In this document: positions 16,412-26,720 of the stretch, piece after piece
How the letters are laid out: each line of letters begins with the position of its first letter
Numbering within the stretch: position 1 is the first letter of the stretch
Assembly: GCF_029945965.1 (NCBI RefSeq)
Contig: NZ_JAQSDO010000006.1
Coordinates: 248,001 to 312,000, forward strand
DNA: 64,000 bases
DNA from: Thermomonas sp.
Lineage (GTDB): Bacteria > Pseudomonadota > Gammaproteobacteria > Xanthomonadales > Xanthomonadaceae
Reading direction: 5' to 3'
Translations under genes and position numbers: made by a program
Notes under the pieces: generated by a model
What the model saw: only the letters and a program-made list of their open reading frames with translations
Told to the model about the DNA's origin: nothing
Database searches by the model: none

Positions 16412-17274
16412 ATGCCCAGTCAACTGCAGGCTCCGCCATGCGAAAGACTATGGCAGGCTTCAGCCTGATCGAAATGATGATTGCAATGGTGCTGGGCCTG
16501 ATCGTGCTGGGCGCGGCGATCGCCGTATTCCAGTCCAATCAGCGAACCTATTCGGCCAACCAAGGGTTGAACCGTATCCAGGAAAATGCCCGCGTCGCTT
16601 ACGAGATGCTGTCGCGCGATATCCGGTCTGTCGGCAGTTCGGCCTGCTCCAACGAAGGTCTGGTCCTGGGTACCGATGCCACCAGCCTCAAGTTCAGGGC
16701 CCCGATCACCGGCACCGCCAGTGAATTGACCGTGACTTCCGCAGATGATCTTTCCTATCGGGTGAAAACCGCTACCGCAAGTTCGGTCACGCTGACGGAA
16801 ACTACTCCCGCTGCTTCGGACATCTTCAAGGTCAACGATAGCGTCATGGTCTGCAATGGTTCGATGACTGGCTTCGTGACCGTCGCTTCCATCGCGGGGC
16901 AGGTGGTCAACTTCACCTCTGCTTTGGAGTTCGATCCGACCGATACCACCAATGCGGCGCTGGGCAGCATTTCGATCGCCCGGGCGCGTAGCACCCGCTG
17001 GTACGTAGCGAGCAATCTCAGGGGCGGCAATTCCCTCTGGGTCTCACGATTCGGCGCGGCGGGCGAAGAAGTGGCTGATGGCGTGGAGAGCATGGCGCTG
17101 ACCTACCACCAGTATTCCGGTGGCAATTCCGCGATCTACGTGGCCAGCCCCAGTGATTTCAACTACGTCGATGCGGTGCGCATGGTCCTGCAACTGAAGG
17201 GTAAGGACGTCGACAATCGTGCCCTCACGCGGACCGCTTCTACGACGATCAAGATCAGGAGCCGCCCCCAATGA
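16408..17274 (+). CDS. pilW: Type IV pilus minor pilin PilW
   Basis: The 288 aa product has a prepilin cleavage site at Gly17/Phe18 (G-F-S-L-I-E-M-M, Glu22 at +5) and a long C-terminal globular part, as usual for PilW. It helps form the pilus-tip minor pilin complex that holds PilY1. ATGA overlaps join it to pilV and pilX on both sides, so the operon is translationally coupled. Confidence 0.93.
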   Translation: MNAQSTAGSAMRKTMAGFSLIEMMIAMVLGLIVLGAAIAVFQSNQRTYSANQGLNRIQENARVAYEMLSRDIRSVGSSACSNEGLVLGTDATSLKFRAPITGTASELTVTSADDLSYRVKTATASSVTLTETTPAASDIFKVNDSVMVCNGSMTGFVTVASIAGQVVNFTSALEFDPTDTTNAALGSISIARARSTRWYVASNLRGGNSLWVSRFGAAGEEVADGVESMALTYHQYSGGNSAIYVASPSDFNYVDAVRMVLQLKGKDVDNRALTRTASTTIKIRSRPQ

Positions 17275-17843
17275 GATCTCTCCATCGCAACGCCAACATG
17301 CAGCCGCTTCGCAAGCGGGAGGCCGGCATCTCGCTGCTGGTGGTCCTTATCCTGCTGGTGGTGACCTCCATCCTCGGCATCGCGGTGTTGCGCAGTTCCG
17401 CGATGCAGGAACGCATGAGCGCCAACATGTATGACCGCAGCCTGGCCATGCAGGCAGCGGAGTCGGCACTTATCAGTGCAAGAGCTGCGTTGGGCGCGCA
17501 AACGAAATGGCGGACCACCGACCCGGTGGCTGCGGACTGCACCGCCAGCACGGGCCTGCGTGTGTGCCCGACATTTACCACAACGCCAGCCGATACCAGT
17601 ACCAGTTGGAATACCGGACCTACACTGGGGGGCGGGTCGACAGGCGTCCCCAGTACCTCAACGCAGTACTGGATCGAATATTTGGGTCAGAACCAGACCG
17701 TCATGGAGTCGGGTGGCGTGCTTCCTGCACAGGAAACCAACACCCTGGGCCCGATGTACCGCATCACCGCACGCAGCCAGTCAGCTGGCCGGGCGTCCGT
17801 GACCCTGCAAACCGACGTTATCTACCGCTTCCCGCGGCTGTGA
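17271..17843 (+). CDS. pilX: Type IV pilus minor pilin PilX
   Basis: The 190 aa product has the PilX-type N-terminus E-A-G-I-S-L-L-V-V-L-I-L-L, which keeps the Gly cleavage site (residue 19) but lacks the +5 Glu, as is common in PilX and GspK-like pilins. The helix is followed by Q-E-R-M-S-A-N-M-Y-D-R-S-L-A-M-Q-A-A-E-S-A-L, the PilX/PilX-N signature. It contributes to the tip complex. It overlaps pilW and ends 7 bases before pilY1. Confidence 0.92.
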   Translation: MRSLHRNANMQPLRKREAGISLLVVLILLVVTSILGIAVLRSSAMQERMSANMYDRSLAMQAAESALISARAALGAQTKWRTTDPVAADCTASTGLRVCPTFTTTPADTSTSWNTGPTLGGGSTGVPSTSTQYWIEYLGQNQTVMESGGVLPAQETNTLGPMYRITARSQSAGRASVTLQTDVIYRFPRL

Positions 17844-17850
17844 GTTAATC

Positions 17851-20800
17851 ATGAAGACCCTATTCCCGAAAAACCGCCGCCAGCAGATGTCACGCCCATG
17901 GTGGACTGTGCCGGCCGCATTTGTCGCCACCATGCTGGCCCTGCCGGTAAATGCCGGCATCAGCATTCCGGACTATCCGCTGGACACCGGCATCCGCGTG
18001 GCACCGAATATCTTGTTCATCCTGGACGATTCGGGATCGATGGCTTGGCGCAACATGAATAACCAGGACATCGACACAATTACCGGCTCAGGCGGTTTCA
18101 GCGATGGGCCAGATGCAGATGGCATTTTCAATGGAACCAACAAAACTAGCGAAAGTACTGGTGATTCTGCGACTTATGAGCAGAACTACGTCACCAACAC
18201 GCTCTACTACAACCCTGGGGTGCCTTATCAGCCCTGGATGGACGCTTCCGGCAACCGCCTGACCGGCGGGACCAGCTTTACCTCGGCGTATAGCGACAAC
18301 AATTACGTGAACTATACGGGGGTAGAAGGAAATACGAGCAGTAGCACCAGGGATCTGTCGAACTATACCCAGACCTTCTATGTGCCGATCAATACAAGTA
18401 GTAGCGATAACACGTATCTCTCCAAGATCGACAACTACAACCGTTACCAGATGTTGACCAGTGGCAAAGTGCAGAAAGCGGAGTACGGCACGATCGTCAC
18501 CACCACGCAGATGGTGAAAATCGACGGCGCGAACAGTGTTAGCGGGACATTGAACGATGGAAATACCGTCAGCCACACAGTGGCAAGCGTCTCGGCTGGC
18601 CTCACGTTGAATATCCTCATCGACAATACTTCGTCAGGCGGCCGTTCTAGGGACCTGGACTACCAAGTCTACAATCCTGGTGGCGGCCGGGAGTGCGATG
18701 ACACGGTCAGCAAGGGTAATAACAGAACGTGTACCATTTCTCCCACGGTTTCGGGGCAGTACAAGATCTACCTGCAAAGGGCAGACAGCAGGACGACTGA
18801 CTATACGGTTTCAGCCACAATCTCCCAGACCAACAGCTGCGATGGCGTAGCCTCCGGCTACGGCTGGATCAACTGCACGTTTACGACGCCGACTGGCCGC
18901 ACCGACGCGAATGAGCAAATCAACTTCGCGACCTGGTATTCCTACTATCGCACCCGCATCAAGACCGCCAAGGGTGGTGCCGCCGAAGCGTTCAGGCCGC
19001 TGGGCAACAAGGTGCGCGTGGGCTTCAGGACTCTTCATGAAAACGGTAGCGCAAATTTCGACATCCCCGTCCAGGATGGCAATGATGGTCGTTTCGTCAA
19101 TGGCAGTCTGGCCAACGGGGACGCAGCGGCCACGACGTCGCGCTCGATTTGGTACAACCGCCTGTTCAAGGCTTCGGCCAACCAAGGCACGCCTTTGCAG
19201 GCTGTTTTGAACTCGGCCGGCCAGTATTTCAGCAACAGCAACGCTAGCGGGCCTTACGGGCCGGAATCAGGGGCTGCCCAGTACTCCTGCCGGCAGAACT
19301 TCAGCATCCTCACCACCGACGGTTACTGGAACAGCGGTACGGCAGGCACCGGCGACGTGGACAGCACGAATCAGTCAACCATCACCGGTGCGCCGAAGAA
19401 CAAGGGTGAACCCAACCGGACCTATACCTACACGGCGCAAAGCCCGTACAAGGATGGTACGTCAACTTGGAGTAGTACCTTGGCCGACGTGGCCATGAAG
19501 TATTGGGTGACGGACCTGCGTACTGACATTGATTCGATGGGCAAGCCGGGCCAGCCTGCCGGCAACAACGTGCCGACCAGCGATGATGACCCGGCGTTCT
19601 GGCAGCACATGGTCACCTTCGGCATTTCCATCGGCCTGAAGACCACCTTGGGCTGGAGCAACGTGGCGGACGTTGGGGCCAATCCCAACTGGCCACAGCC
19701 TGGTAGTGACAAAGCCGCAAACGTTGACGACCTGCTGCACGCGGCAGTCAATAGCCGCGGCAAGTTCGTGGCAGCCATCAGCCCGGCGGTGTTCGCGGAT
19801 GGCTTGAGAAAAGCCTTGGCCACCATTGCCCAGCGCACCAGTTCGTTCTCGAACGTCGCCACCAATGCGGCCTCCGTGCGCACGGGCGGCAAGGTGTTCA
19901 ATGCCAGCTACGTGTCCGGTATCTGGACCGGCGCGGTGAGGGCGTATACGTTGGATGCGAACAATGTCCCGTCCACATTGGCCTGGACATCCTCCATTCC
20001 TGCATTCGGTACGCGCAAGAGCAAGGTGTTCACTTTCAATGGAACCGGGGGAACCACATTCCCGACCGGGAACCAGACGACTGCGATGGATCGCAGCACG
20101 GTTGGCCCGGTGGACTACCCGGTGACGGGTGCCAAAAACGCCGATTACATCATGGGCGACCAGTCGGGGGAGGGTACCGCGAGCGGCAAGCTGCGCGTCC
20201 GCGATAGCCTTTTGGGCGACATCATTGATTCTTCACCCGCTTATGTCGATGACACGAAGACGCTCTATGTAGGCGCGAACGATGGCATGTTGCATGCCTT
20301 CGATTCGGACACCGGCGTCGAACGGTTCGCCTATGTGCCTAACATCATTAATTTCGGTGCTCTCGCCCAGCTGAGCCGCGGCGACTATGACCACAAGTGG
20401 TTCGTGGATGGACCTGTGGTGGTGACGGATCGTAGGTTGACTACCGGCGAGAACTGGCTGGTGGGTGCGCTGGGTCGCGGTGGCAAGGGCTTGTTCGGGT
20501 TGGATGTCTCCTCCCCGGCTTCGTTCGGCACCAGCAACGTCAAATGGGAACTGGCTGACACCGCCAACGGCAACATGGGTCTGGTGACCGGGCGGCCGGT
20601 GTTGGCCAAGGTCAAGACCGGGGCCGTGGCTGCCATCCTGGGCAATGGCGTCAACAGCACCAACAACAAGGCAGTGCTGCTGGTAGTCAATGCCAAGACC
20701 GGTGCGGTTATTGCCGAAGTGAACACCAATACCGGCGATTCGACCAACCCGAATGGCCTGTCTGCGCCCACCGGGATTGTGGGGCCGGATGGCAAGACCA

Positions 20801-21588
20801 TTGCCTATGCCTACGCGGGCGACCGGCTCGGCAATGTGTGGAAGTTCGATCTCACTAGCGCCACAGCGTCGAATTGGACAGCAACCAAGCTGTTCACCGC
20901 CAAAGCAGGCGGTGGGTCTGGTGCCGTGCAGCCGATCACCGGCGGCGTGACGGTGGCCACTGACCCGAGAACCTACAAGCGTTGGGTGTTCTTCGGGACC
21001 GGAAGCTATATGACCAATTCGGAGGCCAGCGACAAGACCCAGAACGCGCAGGGCATGTACGGCATCATCGACCAAGGTGCCGCTGTGGCCTACAGCGATC
21101 TGGTTGCACGTGGTATCGCCAATACCGGTGCCACCCAAGACGGTTTCGACGTGCGCACCTTCGATGCGAAGGCAGATTTGCCAGCCGGCAAGCTGGGCTG
21201 GTATGTCAGCTTGCCCGGGAAGGGCGAAAGGATCGTGGTTGACGCACAGGTCGTGTCCAATATCCTGGTGACAGCCAGCATGATTCCGGATGGGAATGGC
21301 TGCGAAGGTGGGGGCACGGGTTACATCAATGCCCTTGATGCGTTCACAGGCACCAGTACCGGCAAGTCGCTCTTCGACCTGAATAACGATGGCTCCACCA
21401 CGGACACTGTTATAGGCGGGGTGCCCATTGGCTCAGTGAACTTTGGCGTTGGCATGCCGACCTTGCCGATCATGCTGGACGGTAAACTGATCGTGGGTGG
21501 TACCAATGCCGGGGAATCTCCAGGCTCGGGTGGCATCACCAACAAGACTTGGGCCCGCGTCTCCTGGCGCGAAATTAGAGGGGACTGA
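17851..21588 (+). CDS. pilY1: Type IV pilus tip adhesin/assembly protein PilY1
   Basis: PilY1 caps the pilus, acts in adhesion and surface sensing, and controls retraction through calcium. The 1245 aa product has a signal peptide (cleaved near residue 35 after V-N-A), a vWA-like N-terminal part with D-D-S-G-S at residues 59-63, and a C-terminal beta-propeller PilC/PilY domain. Propeller motifs include V-G-A-N-D-G-M-L-H-A-F-D near residue 810 and a calcium-loop-like D-L-N-N-D-G-S-T-T-D at 1176-1185. Residues about 222-326 look like an inserted pre-peptidase C-terminal (PPC)-type beta-sandwich. The DNA of the first third is visibly less GC-rich than its neighbours, which may mean faster change or transfer. 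The operon continues with pilE. Confidence 0.93.
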   Translation: MKTLFPKNRRQQMSRPWWTVPAAFVATMLALPVNAGISIPDYPLDTGIRVAPNILFILDDSGSMAWRNMNNQDIDTITGSGGFSDGPDADGIFNGTNKTSESTGDSATYEQNYVTNTLYYNPGVPYQPWMDASGNRLTGGTSFTSAYSDNNYVNYTGVEGNTSSSTRDLSNYTQTFYVPINTSSSDNTYLSKIDNYNRYQMLTSGKVQKAEYGTIVTTTQMVKIDGANSVSGTLNDGNTVSHTVASVSAGLTLNILIDNTSSGGRSRDLDYQVYNPGGGRECDDTVSKGNNRTCTISPTVSGQYKIYLQRADSRTTDYTVSATISQTNSCDGVASGYGWINCTFTTPTGRTDANEQINFATWYSYYRTRIKTAKGGAAEAFRPLGNKVRVGFRTLHENGSANFDIPVQDGNDGRFVNGSLANGDAAATTSRSIWYNRLFKASANQGTPLQAVLNSAGQYFSNSNASGPYGPESGAAQYSCRQNFSILTTDGYWNSGTAGTGDVDSTNQSTITGAPKNKGEPNRTYTYTAQSPYKDGTSTWSSTLADVAMKYWVTDLRTDIDSMGKPGQPAGNNVPTSDDDPAFWQHMVTFGISIGLKTTLGWSNVADVGANPNWPQPGSDKAANVDDLLHAAVNSRGKFVAAISPAVFADGLRKALATIAQRTSSFSNVATNAASVRTGGKVFNASYVSGIWTGAVRAYTLDANNVPSTLAWTSSIPAFGTRKSKVFTFNGTGGTTFPTGNQTTAMDRSTVGPVDYPVTGAKNADYIMGDQSGEGTASGKLRVRDSLLGDIIDSSPAYVDDTKTLYVGANDGMLHAFDSDTGVERFAYVPNIINFGALAQLSRGDYDHKWFVDGPVVVTDRRLTTGENWLVGALGRGGKGLFGLDVSSPASFGTSNVKWELADTANGNMGLVTGRPVLAKVKTGAVAAILGNGVNSTNNKAVLLVVNAKTGAVIAEVNTNTGDSTNPNGLSAPTGIVGPDGKTIAYAYAGDRLGNVWKFDLTSATASNWTATKLFTAKAGGGSGAVQPITGGVTVATDPRTYKRWVFFGTGSYMTNSEASDKTQNAQGMYGIIDQGAAVAYSDLVARGIANTGATQDGFDVRTFDAKADLPAGKLGWYVSLPGKGERIVVDAQVVSNILVTASMIPDGNGCEGGGTGYINALDAFTGTSTGKSLFDLNNDGSTTDTVIGGVPIGSVNFGVGMPTLPIMLDGKLIVGGTNAGESPGSGGITNKTWARVSWREIRGD

Positions 21589-21591
21589 CCA

Positions 21592-22035
21592 ATGACCAAT
21601 TATCGTGATGGCCGCTGTATCCACAGCAGCCGTTCCAGAAGCGCCGGATTTTCCCTGATCGAGGTCATGGTTGTGGTAGCGATCATCGGCATTCTGGCGT
21701 CGATCGCATTGCCGGCATACACCGACCACGCACGAAAGGCCCGGCGTGCGGCGGGTACGGCGTGTGTGGGTGCGGTGGCGCAGGGAATAGAACGCTATTA
21801 CACCGCCAAGCTGACCTACAACGACACTACTGACCCGCTGCCCGCGATAGGTGTTCTGACCGGCATTTGCGAACCCGCCACGCTGGCATTTTATAACTTT
21901 AGTACCTCGAATCTCACAGGCAAGACGTACACAGTCAGTGCTGCCCCCACCGGCAAGCAGTCAGGTGATTCGTGTGGGAATCTGAGCATCAACCAAGCCG
22001 GCACGAAGACACCATCGACAGTAGGGTGCTGGTAA
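21592..22035 (+). CDS. pilE: Type IV minor pilin PilE
   Basis: The 147 aa product has cleavage site Gly19/Phe20 with Glu24 at +5 (G-F-S-L-I-E-V-M-V-V-V-A-I-I-G-I-L-A) and a short C-terminal domain with two Cys pairs. The gene follows pilY1 by 3 bases and ends the operon, as pilE does in the Pseudomonas fimU-pilVWXY1E set. A strong terminator follows. It is called a minor pilin from its position; a major pilin would normally stand apart. Confidence 0.92.
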   Translation: MTNYRDGRCIHSSRSRSAGFSLIEVMVVVAIIGILASIALPAYTDHARKARRAAGTACVGAVAQGIERYYTAKLTYNDTTDPLPAIGVLTGICEPATLAFYNFSTSNLTGKTYTVSAAPTGKQSGDSCGNLSINQAGTKTPSTVGCW

Positions 22036-22058
22036 TAAGCCTAGCCAGTCTGGAAACG

Positions 22059-22084
22059 AAAAACCCGCCGTCCGGCGGGTTTTT
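22059..22084 (+). terminator. Terminator of the minor pilin operon
   Basis: Stem CCCGCCG/CGGCGGG with a 2-base loop, flanked by five A and five T. It starts 24 bases after the pilE stop. The flanking A and T runs would let it also act for transcripts from the minus strand, past tRNA-Asn. Confidence 0.9.
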
Positions 22085-22090
22085 CATATC

Positions 22091-22167
22091 TGGCGCCCGA
22101 AGTTGGACTCGAACCAACGACCCCCTGATTAACAGTCAAGTGCTCTAACCAGCTGAGCTATTCAGGC
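22091..22167 (-). tRNA. tRNA-Asn (GTT)
   Basis: A complete 77-base cloverleaf with encoded CCA. The acceptor stem is GCCTGAA/TTCGGGC with discriminator G. The anticodon arm is CTTGA-CTGTTAA-TCAGG, giving anticodon GTT, and the T-arm carries GGTTCGAGTCC. It lies on the minus strand, just past the pilin operon terminator. Confidence 0.97.
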
Positions 22168-22176
22168 GAGGAGCGC

Positions 22177-22205
22177 ATTGTAGTCGGCCCGCGCGGGCCG
22201 GGCAA
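22177..22205 (-). promoter_or_regulatory. Promoter of tRNA-Asn
   Basis: On the minus strand TTGCCC (22200-22205) and TACAAT (22177-22182) are 17 bases apart, with the -10 ten bases before the tRNA 5' end. Confidence 0.65.
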
Positions 22206-22233
22206 GCCGCCAGGTCGACTCCAGCAAGCTGAT

Positions 22234-22761
22234 TCAGGCCGGGCACGGCGTCGCAGCCTTTGGGGTCTCGGTTCGGGGACGCCCGCCATTGTTGACGATG
22301 ACCTTTCCAAGCAGATCGCCCTTTGTATTGCAGACCGATATGGTCAGGTTGCTTCCCGCACTGCGGCCATCAGGCAGGTAGCGCAGCTGCGGCCTGCCGG
22401 CGGTTCCCGGCAGGCGAAGATGGCGACTCGTCGGGGTGAGGTCGGCGCGCAGGATTTCGTCAGTGACGTCGAACTGGTGGTTGCCGTCCTGGTCAAGAAA
22501 CAACATCCAGCCGCCGCTCCAGTCGCTGCCTGCATCACAGGATGTGCCCGTGGTCGAGGGACAAAGCACCGCTGGCCTGCGATAGGTGATTGCGGCCATG
22601 CGCGCCTGCGCCATGTGGGTGGTCAGCGAACTCATGGCGGCAGATGCATGCTGATGCTCGATCAGCTCGAGGAAGGAAGGGGCAGCCACCCCGGCGAGGA
22701 TGCCGAGCACAGAAACAGAAATCATGGTTTCAATCAGCGTAAATCCGGCGTTGTGGCGCAT
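22234..22761 (-). CDS. GspH/FimT-family pseudopilin
   Basis: The 175 aa product starts MRHNAGFTLIETM, with cleavage site Gly6/Phe7 and Glu11 at +5, then a GspH-like domain (A-Q-A-R-M-A-A-I-T-Y-R-R-P-A-V-L-C-P-S-T-T-G). It resembles the fimT of the nearby operon in plan but is on the opposite strand, beyond tRNA-Asn, and has no pilin partner beside it. Possible roles are an additional minor pilin or a FimT-type DNA-binding pilin for competence. Identification of the family is secure, the role is not. Confidence 0.88.
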   Translation of the reverse strand: MRHNAGFTLIETMISVSVLGILAGVAAPSFLELIEHQHASAAMSSLTTHMAQARMAAITYRRPAVLCPSTTGTSCDAGSDWSGGWMLFLDQDGNHQFDVTDEILRADLTPTSRHLRLPGTAGRPQLRYLPDGRSAGSNLTISVCNTKGDLLGKVIVNNGGRPRTETPKAATPCPA

Positions 22762-22945
22762 GGCAAGCTCCCGTTGGCATGAGCAAGCAGGCTAGGTACT
22801 TGGCTGCTCGGGCGGGATCGGCGAACCAGCGGATCTGGCGTAGGGGAAACCCCCTGAAGCCGCCGCATGAACTCGCTGAACGGCATCCCAAGTCGTAATC
22901 GCCGCGGGGGTTAAACTCAGCGGTTGCCCGCATCAAAGCCCAACC

Positions 22946-24988
<2,043 letters not shown>

Positions 24989-25065
24989 CGACGCGCTTTA
25001 ATCTGTTCATCACGCATGCCGTGACACCCTGACGCACGAATTCCTCCCCCAATCAGGAGTGCGAC

Positions 25066-25590
25066 ATGGGAATGTTCGATTTCATCAAGGATGCCGGCGA
25101 GAAGATCTTCAAGCCGGGCGAAGCGCGCAAGGAAGCGGCGATCAAGGAGCACCTTGGCAGTTATGGCGGCGATTACAGCGGCGTGCATGTCGAAGTCGAC
25201 GGCGGCACCGTGACCCTGACCGGGCAAGTGGCAAGCACTCCGGTGCATGAGAAGGCCGTGCTGATTGCCGGCAATGTCGATGGCATCGACAAGGTCGATG
25301 ACCGCTTGGTAGTGAACACCGCCTCCGTCACGCCGACCGCCACTGTCGTGGCCAAGCCGGATTTCTCCAATGTCACTGGCGGCGTGAACAGCACCGAGGC
25401 ACCGGTCGACGCGGGTTGGGCATCGAAGACCTATACCGTGCAAAAGGGCGACAACCTGTCGAAGATTGCAAAGGAGTTCTACGGCAACGCCAACAAGTAC
25501 CCGCAGATTTTCGAGGCCAACAAGCCAATGCTGAAGGACCCGGACAAGATCTATCCGGGTCAGGTGCTGCGGATTCCGCCGGAGACGTAA
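25066..25590 (+). CDS. BON and LysM domain protein (Kbp/YgaU-like)
   Basis: The 174 aa product starts MGMFDFIKDAGEKIF, has a BON domain (about residues 30-90, H-V-E-V-D-G-G-T-V-T-L-T-G-Q-V), a linker and a C-terminal LysM domain (about 120-170, Y-T-V-Q-K-G-D-N-L-S-K-I-A-K-E-F-Y-G). There is no signal peptide, like E. coli Kbp, a cytoplasmic potassium-binding protein. The length is slightly more than E. coli Kbp because of the linker. An AGGAG site precedes the ATG. Role by homology only. Confidence 0.9.
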   Translation: MGMFDFIKDAGEKIFKPGEARKEAAIKEHLGSYGGDYSGVHVEVDGGTVTLTGQVASTPVHEKAVLIAGNVDGIDKVDDRLVVNTASVTPTATVVAKPDFSNVTGGVNSTEAPVDAGWASKTYTVQKGDNLSKIAKEFYGNANKYPQIFEANKPMLKDPDKIYPGQVLRIPPET

Positions 25591-25729
25591 GCGGGGTAAG
25601 CGAGTGATTGCGAGCGGCAGCTGTTTGGCAGCGGCTACCGTCGGGGAATTCGCTACGCGGCTCTAAATGCCGCTAGGCGAACACCTCGACGGTCTCGCTG
25701 CCTGCAGGTTCGCCGGCTTCGCGAATCAG

Positions 25730-25758
25730 TTGTCTGCAGCCACCGCGCAGGCTAGAAT
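25730..25758 (+). promoter_or_regulatory. Promoter of tRNA-Val
   Basis: TTGTCT (25730-25735) and TAGAAT (25753-25758) are separated by 17 bases. Transcription would start about 15 bases before the tRNA. The rest of the 25591-25780 gap shows no other feature. Confidence 0.7.
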
Positions 25759-25780
25759 GCGCCTCCCTGCGAGGGGATTG

Positions 25781-25855
25781 GGGCGGTTAGCTCAGTGGTA
25801 GAGCATTACCTTGACATGGTAGGGGTCGGGGGTTCGAAACCCTCACCGCCCACCA
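25781..25855 (+). tRNA. tRNA-Val (GAC)
   Basis: Complete cloverleaf with encoded CCA. Acceptor stem GGGCGGT/ACCGCCC, discriminator A, D-arm GCTCAGTGGTAGAGC, anticodon loop TTGACAT (anticodon GAC), T-loop TTCGAAA. Confidence 0.97.
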
Positions 25856-25929
25856 AATGCATCACGTACTTGGCTTCATGTCAGCCTCCGGCGAGGCGGC
25901 CAGTACGGAAAGACAGTACATAAAGAGGG

Positions 25930-25959
25930 AAAACCGCCTTGTAACAGGGGCGGTTTTTT
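25930..25959 (+). terminator. Terminator downstream of tRNA-Val
   Basis: Stem AAACCGCC/GGCGGTTT with a 10-base loop, followed by TTTTTT. It lies about 75 bases after the tRNA, before the convergent broken gene. Confidence 0.8.
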
Positions 25960-25988
25960 CGTTCCCGGGCTTGGCCGGGATCGCGTAT

Positions 25989-26720
25989 TCAAACCACCAA
26001 TCGCACGCCATGCAGGCGTTCGTAATGTGGCAGGCAGGCGTCGGCCACTGCTTCGTACACGGGTGCGAGTTGTTGCGCTTGCTCGCGGGGCGCCTCGAAT
26101 CCAGTCGATGCCCACACCCGCGCATACCAGTGCGGAGCCCAGATGCCGTCGCTGGCCCGTGGCCCGGCTGGCCACGAAAGCATTCGCGGGCTGAATTCGA
26201 TGTCCAGCCAATCGCACATCGCACGCAGGTGCGCTTCCGGCGCACGCAGGAAGTCGCCGGCATCGATCACTGGCGGTGCGTTGCCTGTCTCGCACAAGTG
26301 GTCATATAGCCGCGCCTGCTGCGGCAGGCCGATGTCGTCCGGCGTCACGTCTGCGCGCGATTTCACGTAGGACGCCACCACCTGGCGCGGATCGCGGATC
26401 AGCAGCACGTTGTGCAGGCGCTCGATCCAGTCCAGCGCCATTCCGGGCAACAGATGGTGCGACATGTGCTTCTAGTACCAGACCGGCTGGTTGTCTGGTG
26501 CCGGGCCTTTGGTGAGGGCATCAACCACGCGTCGCCAGTCGGTATCGCCGCTGGCAATCACCTCATCGCTACCCGGGTGGTCCAGACCGGTGGCAAGCAG
26601 ATAGTGCGCGTACAACGGCTCGTCGCTGACTGCGCAATCCTGCCGGTTCTCCCAGGCTCGCATCATCGCCGTGGAGATATTGCGCGGCCCGCTCCACATC
26701 GCGACGCGCAAGGGATTCAT
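25989..26720 (-). pseudogene. Sulfotransferase-like gene interrupted by an in-frame amber codon
   Basis: Both halves lie in one frame. The first (26720 down) reads MNPLRVAMWSGPRNISTAMM and ends P-V-W-Y followed by TAG at 26472-26474. The frame continues directly with K-H-M-S-H-H-L-L-P-G-M, the usual continuation in this family, and later L-I-R-D-P-R-Q-V-V-A-S-Y. Without the stop the product would be about 243 aa, which looks complete. The first half has the PAPS-binding-like loop, so the family is probably sulfotransferase. One C to T change in a CAG (Gln) codon would explain the stop; a sequencing error is also possible. The start overlaps the stop of the aminotransferase gene (ATGA), so the two form an operon. 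Confidence 0.82.

Noticed and set aside
22762-22945. LexA box before uvrB
   Set aside because: No CTGT-N8-ACAG or Xanthomonas-type TTAGTA...TACTAA site is visible, so SOS control could not be supported.
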